In this document: one piece after another, positions 44,309 through 52,521 of the stretch
Numbering within the stretch: position 1 is the stretch's first letter
Layout: every line of letters starts with the position of its first letter
DNA from: Frankia canadensis
GTDB taxonomy: Bacteria; Actinomycetota; Actinomycetes; Frankiales; Frankiaceae
DNA: 64,000 nucleotides
Direction of reading: 5' to 3'
Assembly: GCF_900197875.1 (NCBI RefSeq)
Contig: NZ_FZMO01000024.1
Location: 1 to 64,000, forward strand
The notes under the pieces: model-generated
Told to the model about the DNA's origin: nothing
Database searches by the model: none
Seen by the model: only the letters and a program-made list of their open reading frames with translations
Made by a program: the position numbers and the translations under genes

Positions 44309-44728
44309 CTACAGCGGGAGCGCCGACTGCATCTGCGCGCGCAGTTCCGGTGTGAGGAACTCCCCGACCCTGGTCACCAGCAAGGCCATCTCGTAGGCGA
44401 TGAGGCCGATGTCCGCCCCCGGGCTGGACAGGATCGCGAGGCAGGAGCCGTCACCGACCGCGGTGACGAACAGGAAGCCCTGATCCATCTCGACGATGGT
44501 CTGCCGCACGTTTCCGCCGCCGAAGAACCGGCCCGCACCGCGGGCCAGGCTGTTGAAACCGGAGGCGACCGCCGCGAGCTGGTCGGCGGTCGCCCGGTCC
44601 ATCCCGTAGGACGTGGCGAGAAGCAGGCCGTCCGAGGACAGAGCAATCACGTAGGTGACTTCCGGCACCTTCTTGACGAGATTGTTGAGCAGCCAGCTCA
44701 TGTTCTCCGACGGTCCCAGCGGACGCAT
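44309..44728 (-). CDS. cvnB: Conservon roadblock/LC7 protein (CvnB-type)
   Basis: 139 residues: LVKKVPEVTYVIALSSDGLLLA, RATADQLAAVASGFNSLARG, FLFVTAVGDGSCLAILSS and DIGLIAYEMALLVTRVG make a roadblock/LC7 (MglB-like) fold. The ATG at 44728 lies one base after the kinase stop; an internal ATG (MSWLLNNLVKK, 44701) is the other candidate. It likely modulates the CvnD GTPase. Confidence 0.93.
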   Translation of the reverse strand: MRPLGPSENMSWLLNNLVKKVPEVTYVIALSSDGLLLATSYGMDRATADQLAAVASGFNSLARGAGRFFGGGNVRQTIVEMDQGFLFVTAVGDGSCLAILSSPGADIGLIAYEMALLVTRVGEFLTPELRAQMQSALPL

Positions 44729-44729
44729 C

Positions 44730-47700
44730 TCAGGTCACCTTTCCCACATCGTCGCCGTCGTTGGAATCCTGACCGTCCGCCAGGCCGCGACCGAAGTTGC
44801 TCTGGAAGGACGACATCATGCTGCGGATCTCGTCCGGGCTGCGCTGCGCGGCCAGGGGCACGGGGCGCTCCTCGGCCGCCTCGCGGCGCAGCTGCGGCGC
44901 GAGGTTCGCCCGCCGGGTCCGCTTGGGCAGCCCGTCCGCGTCGGTGGTGGCGGAGCGGCCGCCGCGGTCCGGGTGCTCCGGCCCGCCGGCGCCGCGCGAG
45001 CGCGTCGGCGGCTGACCACGATGCAGCGGGACGATCGACTGGTCGGCGCCGGTGTCGCCGCGGCGAGGCCCGGTGCCGCGGCGCAGCGGCGAGGTGAGGG
45101 GGTCCATCCGAGCCACCTCGCCGCCCCGGACGGATCCCCCGCCGGTGTGCGCCGACACGTCCCGCCCGGCGGGCGGATACCCGAAGGGCGCCGCCGGCTG
45201 GCCCGGGCCGCCCTGCGGGTAGCCACCGGTGTCGAAGGCGGTGCGTTCCACCGGCGCCGCACCGAATCCGTTCACGGCACGGGGGTCGGCCCCGGGTGGT
45301 CCGCCGAGCGGATCCACCGGCCCGGTCCCGTCGGCGGGGCCTGACGGGATGTCCACTGCGGGAGGCGGAGCCGAGCGGCCCCTGCGGCCTCGCCGGGAGG
45401 GCAGTTCGGGAAGAGCCCCGCCGGCCGCCTCGCCCGCGGGACCACTGGTGGGCTCGGCGTCGTCGGTACGCGCGGGCGCGTCGGAGCGGCGCCCGCCCGC
45501 CCGCCGGCGGGGCCGGTCGGCGACGAACCAGCTCGACCGCACGGTGGCGAACACCGGCAGGTCGTCGATGAGCGTCTCGTCCTGGCCGCGTTGCGGGTCC
45601 GGGAAGAGTTCGCGCTGGTCGTCCCGCGCCGCGTCGCCGCCGGCCGCACCGAGGGGGAGGGGGCCGGTACGTGCCGGCATCCCGTCGTCCGGCGAGAACT
45701 CGTCGCCGTACTCGCCGGTGTCCGCGTACGGGTCGGAGAAGCCGTCCTCGTCAAGGACCGGGCCGTCGAGCGCGGGGACGGCGGGGGCCGGCAGCGCACG
45801 TACCGTGGCGCCGCCCGAGGTGCCGCTGTCCTGCCCCTCCTCTTCGGGCTGGCGCAGCAGGGTGGCGGGGACGAGGACGATCGCCATCGTGCCGCCGTAG
45901 GGGGACGGGCGCAGGCGTACCGACACCGCGTGACGCTCGGCGAGGCGGCCGACGACGAACAGACCGAGGCGCTCGCTGGTCGACAGATCGAACGGCGGCG
46001 GGTTCGCGAGCCGCTCGTTGAGACCGTGGAACTCCTCGGGGCTCATGCCAAGCCCCCGGTCCTCGACCTCGATAACGAAGCCGTTGGACACCTCGTGCCC
46101 GCTGACCTGGACCGGTGTGTGCGGGGGCGAGAAGGACGTGGCGTTCTCGATGAGCTCGGCGAGCATGTGGATGACGTCACCGACGGCGTGGCCGCTGATC
46201 GCGCCGCCGTCGATCGGCATGACCTTCACCCGGGTGTAGTCCTCGACCTCGGCGACGGCACCGCGCACCACGTCCTTGATCGCGACGGGCCGGCGCCAGC
46301 CACGGGCGGGCTTGGAGCCCGACAGGACGATGAGGTCCTCCGCGTGGCGCCGCATGCGGGTGGCGAGGTGGTCGAGGCGGAACAGCTCCTCGAGCTCGTC
46401 GGGGTCGGTCTCCTTGCGCTCCAGACCGTCGATGATCTTCAGCTGGCGATGGATGAGCGCCTGGCTGCGCCGAGCGAGGTTGAGGAACGTGTCACCGATG
46501 CTCTTGCGCATCGCCGCCTGCTCGACCGCCGTGCGCACGGCCACCGCGTGCACGGTGGAGAACGCCTCGGCGAGCTGGCCGATCTCGTCTGTGCTCTGCA
46601 CGTCGACGGGGAATGTCTCCGCCGACATGTCGACCTGTTCGCCCCGGTGAAGGCGTTCCACAACCCCGGGAAGGCTCTCGTTGGCCACTTCGAGCGCGCC
46701 CTGGCGCAGGCGGCGCAGGTGCCGGATCATCGGGCTCGCCACCAGCAGCGAAATCACCAGGGAGACGACGAGAACCAACGCGACCCCGATACTACCGAAC
46801 AGCGCGTCGCGGGACGCCGAACTGGAGATGTCCTCGCTGGTCGTGCCCAAATCGGTCGCGATCCGGTGTTCGACCTGTCGCATCGCCGTGATCTTCGCGT
46901 CCACGGTCCGCAGCCAGTCCTGCTGGGTGATCGTCAGTGGCTGGCCGTTCGCGACAGCATTCACTGTGTCGTCGCGCATTGCCGTCGCCGCCGAGATCGT
47001 GCGCCCGACCGTCACGTTGTAGAACGACTGCTCGTCCGGGGTGGCGGTGGTGCGGAACTGCTGCAGCCACGCGTCCTCGGCACCGGCCGCGCTCTGGATC
47101 TGGCGCAGCGTCACCGTATCCGTCTGCCGGAGAATGATCACTCGGGCGACGGCGCCGCGCTGTTGGGCGGCCTGTTCCTTCGCCTGGGAGATACCGACCA
47201 GCGTGGTGGCTCCGTTGACGAGAGCCGCGTTATGGCTGCCGGCCGCCACACTCCCGTTGAGCGAAAGGAGATCGCTAACCAGGTCATTGAAGTACGAATT
47301 GTTGTCGTCCACCTGCGCCTGGTGCACGTCGAGCGCCTTGCGCTGCGCGGGCAGCCGGTCCAGCCGGTTCGCGATGGCCGCCAGCGTCGTCGCGAGGGTG
47401 TCGCGCGCGCCGGAGGGCAGCGCGGCCTCGCCGGCACGGTAGGTGGCCAGGGCCTGGTCGACGGGCCCCCGCGCGGCGACGGCCACCTGCCCCTGCGCGA
47501 CGGCCATGTAGTTGGAGCCCGCGTAGGAGTTCGTGGCGTACCGCTCGGCCTGCAGTGCGGCGACCAGGTCATTCGCCTTGATCGAGAAGTTTGCCAGCGC
47601 CTTGATGCGGTTCGCGGCCCGTACGTTGTCGACGTTCCCTCGCACCTGTATCGCGCTCAGCACCGCCAAGGCGGCCAGGGGGACGACGAGAATCACCACG

Positions 47701-47732
47701 AGCTTCGAGCGGATGGGCCAATTCTGGAGCAT
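44730..47732 (-). CDS. cvnA: Conservon sensor histidine-kinase-like protein (CvnA-type)
   Basis: 1000 residues. TM1 at about 12-30 (LVVILVVPLAALAVLSAI), an extracellular nitrate/nitrite-sensing-like (NIT) helical domain to about 310, TM2 (GVALVLVVSLVISLLVASPM), HAMP, then a dimerisation segment (RSQALIHRQLKIIDGLERKE). The ATPase domain has N-box MLAELIENATSFSPP, G1 VEDRGLGMS and SERLGLFVVGRLA. The last 360 residues are Pro/Gly/Arg-rich and disordered. No conventional phosphoacceptor block with a paired response regulator gene is nearby, as usual for conservons. The ATG at 47732 starts directly at MLQNWPIRSKLVVIL. Confidence 0.93.
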   Translation of the reverse strand: MLQNWPIRSKLVVILVVPLAALAVLSAIQVRGNVDNVRAANRIKALANFSIKANDLVAALQAERYATNSYAGSNYMAVAQGQVAVAARGPVDQALATYRAGEAALPSGARDTLATTLAAIANRLDRLPAQRKALDVHQAQVDDNNSYFNDLVSDLLSLNGSVAAGSHNAALVNGATTLVGISQAKEQAAQQRGAVARVIILRQTDTVTLRQIQSAAGAEDAWLQQFRTTATPDEQSFYNVTVGRTISAATAMRDDTVNAVANGQPLTITQQDWLRTVDAKITAMRQVEHRIATDLGTTSEDISSSASRDALFGSIGVALVLVVSLVISLLVASPMIRHLRRLRQGALEVANESLPGVVERLHRGEQVDMSAETFPVDVQSTDEIGQLAEAFSTVHAVAVRTAVEQAAMRKSIGDTFLNLARRSQALIHRQLKIIDGLERKETDPDELEELFRLDHLATRMRRHAEDLIVLSGSKPARGWRRPVAIKDVVRGAVAEVEDYTRVKVMPIDGGAISGHAVGDVIHMLAELIENATSFSPPHTPVQVSGHEVSNGFVIEVEDRGLGMSPEEFHGLNERLANPPPFDLSTSERLGLFVVGRLAERHAVSVRLRPSPYGGTMAIVLVPATLLRQPEEEGQDSGTSGGATVRALPAPAVPALDGPVLDEDGFSDPYADTGEYGDEFSPDDGMPARTGPLPLGAAGGDAARDDQRELFPDPQRGQDETLIDDLPVFATVRSSWFVADRPRRRAGGRRSDAPARTDDAEPTSGPAGEAAGGALPELPSRRGRRGRSAPPPAVDIPSGPADGTGPVDPLGGPPGADPRAVNGFGAAPVERTAFDTGGYPQGGPGQPAAPFGYPPAGRDVSAHTGGGSVRGGEVARMDPLTSPLRRGTGPRRGDTGADQSIVPLHRGQPPTRSRGAGGPEHPDRGGRSATTDADGLPKRTRRANLAPQLRREAAEERPVPLAAQRSPDEIRSMMSSFQSNFGRGLADGQDSNDGDDVGKVT

Positions 47733-48604
47733 CCGGTCCTCTCGTCCGGCACCCGGAGCTGGGCGCCTCGTGTGCGGGGTTGCTGTTCGTGTTCAAGCGG
47801 GACAAGGCCCCCGCGGACCAGACACGACAACGCACGGGCCGGCACATTGGCAGCGCGGTCCGACCATCTGACGATTGTTCCGGGGGGTGCGGACAACTCT
47901 AGCGGTCGATACCGGGCGCGGTGTTAGGGGCAGGGCGCGCCAAACAAATGGCTACGAGGGCGTCGCAGGGGGTGACGGGCATTCGGCGCCACCCGCGGCG
48001 CGGTATCACCGGCCGCGGAATTAATTCGGGGTATCCGGTCCCGGGTAGCGTCCAGCGACCAAAACGAGCACGAATCAGCGGTAGCCAGCGGGAACGCGCA
48101 CGGATCACCGGGGCCGCTCGGCGTCCGCCCGGTAACCGGTTTCGCGACAGCGACAACGCGCACACTCCGGCCTTGCCGGAGACACATCAAGGCACCCCCG
48201 GACGCACAGCCGCACCCGAAACGCCGGACAGCGCCGGCATCCCATGCCTTTACCAACTCTTGTCGACCCGCTAAGAGGGCGGTGCGCACCGCCGGCCAAT
48301 CGCCGACATGCCGCGCAAAGCCCCGTGCCGCCCTCGGTGGACCGGAGGTACCCCAGGTGAGACCGTTTCAATCCAGGTCCGCAGCGGAACCGCCATGCCC
48401 ACCAGTCAACTCGGACAAAAAGCGCATTCCTTCGCAGGTTTTCCGCGGCAAGGACGGACGTGGGCAGTCCATGGACGGGGACAGACCAGGGCGGAGACAG
48501 ACCGGGGCGGGGACAGACCAGGGCGGGGGCAGGCCGTCGGTGACGGCGTACCGGCCGCTCCGCCCGCGGCGCACCCGGCGGCGGACGGAAGGGCGAGCGC
48601 GGCG
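47733..48604. other. Intergenic region upstream of the conservon
   Basis: No supported gene in 872 bp. It contains an AT-rich palindrome (GAATTAATTC near 48020) and three tandem 16-bp repeats at 48480-48527. It should hold the cvn promoter. Confidence 0.45.
48480..48527. repeat. Three 16-bp tandem repeats
   Basis: Units starting GACAGACC at 48480, 48496 and 48512, each about GACAGACCAGGGCGGG with one or two changes. Located about 78 bp past the thioesterase stop. Confidence 0.85.
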
Positions 48605-49678
48605 TCAGCCCGACAGGCGGGACCGGGCGGCGCGGTCGACCCCGCCGCGCTCCGGCGGGCGGACCCGGTGGACGAGAACCGACTGGCCGGTCACGGCGAT
48701 CAGCGTCCCGTCACCGGCGTACATCCGGCCGCCCAGATGCGCGACGTTGCGGACGATCCCCTCGACCCGCACGTCCAGCAGGATCCACTCACCGGCCGGC
48801 AGCACCGCCGGACCACAGGCGGGTGCGACGAGGCGAAGGTGGTTGTCCAGGCTCGTCCCGAACGCCATGTCGCCGATCGCCTCGATGAGCGCGGCCGGCG
48901 CGAGGTCACCGAGCACCGCGAGTGCCGCGCCGGCGGGCGCCAGCGGGGGACGCAGGCGCAGCCACAGGGCGCTGCGCCCGGTGCCCGGCGTCCCGTCGAG
49001 ATCGACGCGGGCCGGGCGTGCCCAGCGCTGGTCGAGCAGGGACACGAGGCCGTCGTCGCGGTAGTCGAGCCAGGTCGGGTACTCCCGCGGCGGGCAGTCC
49101 TCGGGGGCGGGCGCCCAGTGCGCAGGTGGCGCGAACCGGGTGACGTCGCCGCCGCCCCGGCCGAACGTGCCGCTCGTGACGAACACGGGCCGGCCCTCGA
49201 CCGTGGCGCGCACGACGGCCTGCGACAGGCCGCGGCCGGCGGGGTCGATCTCGAGATCCACCGTCCGACCGGCCTCGACCGGGGCGAGGAACTGGGTCTG
49301 TGCCCACACGCCGTCACGGCCGCCGCAGACGCGGACGAACTCCATCGCGGCGGCGAGCCCGCAGCCGCCCCACAGCGTCCCGCGGGTGTTGAGCAGATGG
49401 TCCGCCGCGACGAAGCGTCCCCGCCTGCGCACCGGATCGACGGTGAGCCCGAGCAGCTGTGTGATCGACGCGGCCTCGGACGGTGAGGGCCCCCCGCAAA
49501 CCCTGCCAGCGCCCACCGGCGACTCCCGGCGGGGATGTGGCGCCGCGCCGCCGGATGGCGCGGCGGGCGCGGCGGCGGGCTCGCCGGCCACCGTCCGGAC
49601 CGCCTTGCCCCCGCCGGTCCGGGTCGCCGCGTCATGGACGATCCCTGCCGCGGTGCCGGCTTCGCTCGACCCAGTCAC
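48605..49678 (-). CDS. Acyl-CoA thioesterase, double-hotdog (TesB-like)
   Basis: 357 residues. Two hotdog halves after a Pro/Ala-rich N-terminal stretch of 75 residues: NTRGTLWGGCGLAAAMEFVR with AQTQFLAPVEAGRTVDLEI in the first, and LAPAALIEAIGDMAFGTSLD with LLDVRVEGIVRNVAHLGGRM and GTLIAVTGQSVLVH in the second. It probably hydrolyses an acyl-CoA; chain specificity is unknown. GTG at 49678 is chosen because it sits at the divergent promoter; the frame runs open much further as the antisense of the next gene. Confidence 0.83.
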   Translation of the reverse strand: MTGSSEAGTAAGIVHDAATRTGGGKAVRTVAGEPAAAPAAPSGGAAPHPRRESPVGAGRVCGGPSPSEAASITQLLGLTVDPVRRRGRFVAADHLLNTRGTLWGGCGLAAAMEFVRVCGGRDGVWAQTQFLAPVEAGRTVDLEIDPAGRGLSQAVVRATVEGRPVFVTSGTFGRGGGDVTRFAPPAHWAPAPEDCPPREYPTWLDYRDDGLVSLLDQRWARPARVDLDGTPGTGRSALWLRLRPPLAPAGAALAVLGDLAPAALIEAIGDMAFGTSLDNHLRLVAPACGPAVLPAGEWILLDVRVEGIVRNVAHLGGRMYAGDGTLIAVTGQSVLVHRVRPPERGGVDRAARSRLSG

Positions 49679-49816
49679 CCTGCCATCCTGGCAGTCCGGC
49701 TCCCCCGCACCCACCGGGGCTGTGACCGGAGCCTCGGCGGCCGGCCCGTCGAGAGCTTTCGCCCGCCCCGGCTCAGTGACAGAGTGGGTGCGCTCGGCAG
49801 GGACCGAGGAGGCCGC

Positions 49817-50578
49817 ATGAGCGACGAGATCCACAGCGACGTCCACGGGGGCGTGCAGACGGTGCGCATCGTGCGCCCCGACAAGCGCGGCGCCCTGACA
49901 CAGGGCATGTACAGCGCGCTCACCGAGGCGTTCACAGCGGCCGAGGCCGACGCCGGTGTCCGGATCATCCGGCTGTGCGGCGACGCCGGGTCGTTCACCG
50001 CGGGCAACGACCTGGACGATTTCCTGGCCGGTGGGGCACTGCGGCCGGACGGGCCGACGATGGGGTTCCTGCGGGTCGTCGCGCGCGGCACCAAGCTGCT
50101 CGTCGCCGAGGTCGACGGGCCCGCGGTGGGGATCGGCACGACGGTGCTGCTGCACTGTGACCTGGTGTACGCCACCGAGCGCAGCAGGCTGGGCCTGCCG
50201 TTCGTCAGTCTCGGGGTGGTGCCGGAGTTCGGGTCGAGCCTGCTGCTGCCCCGACGGGTAGGGCCGGCGGCCGCGGCGCGACTGGTCTACTTCGGCGAGC
50301 CGTTCGGTGCCGCCGAGGCGGCCCGGCTGGGAATCGTCACCGAGGTGCTGGCGGACGCGCAGGCGCTGCGGGCGCGGGTCGACGACCGCGTCGCCGCGCT
50401 GCTCGCCCAGCCCGCCGAGGCCCTCGCCGCCACCCGGGCGCTGCTCCACGACGCCGGCGACGCCGAGATCCTCGACCGTATTGAGCTCGAGGGCAGGATC
50501 TTCGCCGAGCGCCTCGCCTCGGCGCAGACCCAGGCCGCGATCGCGGCGCGGATGCCCGGCCGGAACCGGGGTTCCTGA
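49817..50578 (+). CDS. Enoyl-CoA hydratase/isomerase
   Basis: 253 residues, crotonase fold: TVRIVRPDKRGALTQGMYSAL, the oxyanion-hole sequence DAGSFTAGNDLDDFL, VDGPAVGIGTTVLLHCDLVYA, and RLGLPFVSLGVVPEFGSSLLL followed by EAARLGIVTEVL. VPEFGSS lacks the hydratase Glu of the usual EVTLGLIPG site, suggesting isomerase-type (ECI/PaaG-like) chemistry. ATG at 49817 has GAGGAGG upstream. It is divergent from the thioesterase gene, so both may serve the same acyl-CoA pathway. Confidence 0.9.
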   Translation: MSDEIHSDVHGGVQTVRIVRPDKRGALTQGMYSALTEAFTAAEADAGVRIIRLCGDAGSFTAGNDLDDFLAGGALRPDGPTMGFLRVVARGTKLLVAEVDGPAVGIGTTVLLHCDLVYATERSRLGLPFVSLGVVPEFGSSLLLPRRVGPAAAARLVYFGEPFGAAEAARLGIVTEVLADAQALRARVDDRVAALLAQPAEALAATRALLHDAGDAEILDRIELEGRIFAERLASAQTQAAIAARMPGRNRGS

Positions 50579-50671
50579 CGGGTGGCCATCGGATCGCCGC
50601 ACCACACCCCCGACGCCCGCTGACCTCGCCCCCCGCACGGCCGGTTCGGCGGACGTGCCCCGGGCATACCG

Positions 50672-50980
50672 GTGACCGTGACCGGTTCCCTGCCGCGCCA
50701 GCGTGAGCGGGGGGACGTCGTCCCACGCCGACGCTGGTGGCGCGTGTCGTCGCCCGTTTCGGGCGGTTTTCCGCCGGCCCGCAGTGCCCTCGGCCTGCGT
50801 GTTGTGCTCGCCACCTTCGGGTTGATCTTCTGCGGGGTGTGCGCGGGGCTGTTCGCCGTGCGCGGGCAGGCCGGCGCCGCGGCGGTGCTGGCGGTGCTCG
50901 CCCTGGTGGCGATCGTGGATCTCCTCGTCCTCGGGTGGCGCCTGCGCCAGCGCGCCCGCGGCGCCCCGCCACCCGTCTGA
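50672..50980 (+). CDS. DUF6343-like small membrane protein
   Basis: 102 residues: a basic start, PARSALGLRVVLATFGLIFC, and two TM helices (RVVLATFGLIFCGVCAGLF, and AAVLAVLALVAIVDLLVLGW) with an Arg-rich end. The RSALGLR-then-helix pattern matches actinobacterial DUF6343 proteins of unknown function. The start is GTG at 50672; a second GTG follows at 50678. Confidence 0.65.
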   Translation: MTVTGSLPRQRERGDVVPRRRWWRVSSPVSGGFPPARSALGLRVVLATFGLIFCGVCAGLFAVRGQAGAAAVLAVLALVAIVDLLVLGWRLRQRARGAPPPV

Positions 50981-51214
50981 TCGCCGCCGGCGACCGCGGA
51001 CCGCGAGGGCGGACCGGTGCGCGCGCACCGCACGGGTTCTCGGAGCAGGACCGCGCAATCCCGAGCCGGCCTACCGCCACAACGCCCCACCCTGGCCGCA
51101 TAGGGTGTTCGTAGCGCGGGTCAGCCGGCGGTGATGGCGGGCTGCTCCCGCCCGCGGTGACGGCCACGGTTCACGTCTGCGGGCAGGCGGCGGTCAGGAA
51201 GAGGACGGCGGTCG

Positions 51215-52510
51215 ATGAGCGACCCGGCGGGCTACCGGGAAGGCGCGGAGCTCCCCCGGGGGACGGCGGACGAGCCGGAACTGCGGCAGGGACTGCGGCG
51301 GATGCGGATCATCGCCACCGGCCTGCTCGCCGCCGTCGTGACGGTCTACCTGGTCACGCAGGGCTGGCACAGCCACGGCGGCCCCGCCTGGGCCGGGTAT
51401 GTGGCCGCGGCCGCCGAGGCCGGTGTCGTGGGCGCGCTGGCCGACTGGTTCGCCGTGACGGCGCTGTTCCGCCACCCGCTGGGCCTCCCGATCCCGCACA
51501 CGGCGATCATCCCGCACCGCAAGGACGCCCTCGGCCGCGGCCTGGAGACGTTCGTCAGCACGCACTTCCTCGCCGAGGACGTGATCCGCGAGAAGGTGGA
51601 CGGTGTCGGCGTCTCGGCGCGGGTCGGCGCCTGGCTGCGCCAGCCGGCGCACGCCGAGCGGGTGACGACCGAGGTCGCCGAGCGGCTCACCTCCGTCATC
51701 GCCGGGATGAACGACGATCTCGTCCGGGAGATCGTCGAGAAGGCGGTGCTGCCGCGGGTGGTCGAGCGTCCCTGGGCGGGGGTGCTCGGCATGGCACTGC
51801 AACGGGTGCTCGACGACTCGTTGCACCACCGGCTGGTGGACGTGCTCGTGGCCGAGATCCAGGACTGGCTCGTGCACAATCCGGACACGTTCGTCCGCCT
51901 CGTGCTCGACCAGGCACCCTCCTGGACGCCGCAGTGGCTCGACGAGGCGGTCGCCGCCAAGGCGTACGACAAGGCTCTCGAGGCGGTCGCGCAGCTGCGG
52001 GCCGATCCCGAGCACCGGATCCGCCAGGCGATCGACCGGTTCCTCGGCGACTTCGCCGCCCGGCTTCGCACCGACCCCGAGCTGGGCGAGCAGGTGGAGC
52101 AGCTCAAGGGACGGCTGCTCGGGCACCCAGAGGTGGGCCGGGCCGTGAGTGCCATCTGGGCGACGACGCGGACCATCCTGCTCGACCTCGCCGGGGATCC
52201 GCGCGGCACCGCCCGGGTCCGCGCGACCGACGAGCTGGCCGCGTTCGGCGCCCGCCTGGCCACCGACCCGCAGCTCGGCCGCACCGTCGACCGCGGCGCC
52301 GCGGACCTCGCGACCCGGGCGGTGGCCCGGTACAAACGGGACATCGCGGCGATCATCGGCGACACGGTCGCGAGCTGGGAGCCGGCGGAGACCTCGCGGC
52401 GCATCGAGCTGCACGTCGGCCGCGACCTGCAGTTCATCCGGATCAACGGAACGGTCGTCGGCGCGCTGGTCGGGCTGGTCATCCACGCGCTGACCGACCT
52501 CGTCTTCTGA
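51215..52510 (+). CDS. DUF445-family membrane-anchored protein
   Basis: 431 residues. N-terminal TM (IIATGLLAAVVTVYLVTQGW), then the family core AAAEAGVVGALADWFAVTALFRHPLGLPIPHTAIIP and KDALGRGLETFVSTHFL, long helical middle, and a C-terminal TM (INGTVVGALVGLVIHAL). DUF445/YheB proteins are widespread and uncharacterised. Start ATG at 51215. The next gene starts 11 bp after its stop, so they are probably co-transcribed. Confidence 0.92.
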   Translation: MSDPAGYREGAELPRGTADEPELRQGLRRMRIIATGLLAAVVTVYLVTQGWHSHGGPAWAGYVAAAAEAGVVGALADWFAVTALFRHPLGLPIPHTAIIPHRKDALGRGLETFVSTHFLAEDVIREKVDGVGVSARVGAWLRQPAHAERVTTEVAERLTSVIAGMNDDLVREIVEKAVLPRVVERPWAGVLGMALQRVLDDSLHHRLVDVLVAEIQDWLVHNPDTFVRLVLDQAPSWTPQWLDEAVAAKAYDKALEAVAQLRADPEHRIRQAIDRFLGDFAARLRTDPELGEQVEQLKGRLLGHPEVGRAVSAIWATTRTILLDLAGDPRGTARVRATDELAAFGARLATDPQLGRTVDRGAADLATRAVARYKRDIAAIIGDTVASWEPAETSRRIELHVGRDLQFIRINGTVVGALVGLVIHALTDLVF

Positions 52511-52521
52511 CAGGACGCCCC

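Noticed and set aside
45591-47927. 778-codon plus-strand frame opposite the conservon kinase
   Set aside because: Antisense of a clearly conserved kinase gene; composition typical of a reverse-strand reading in GC-rich DNA.
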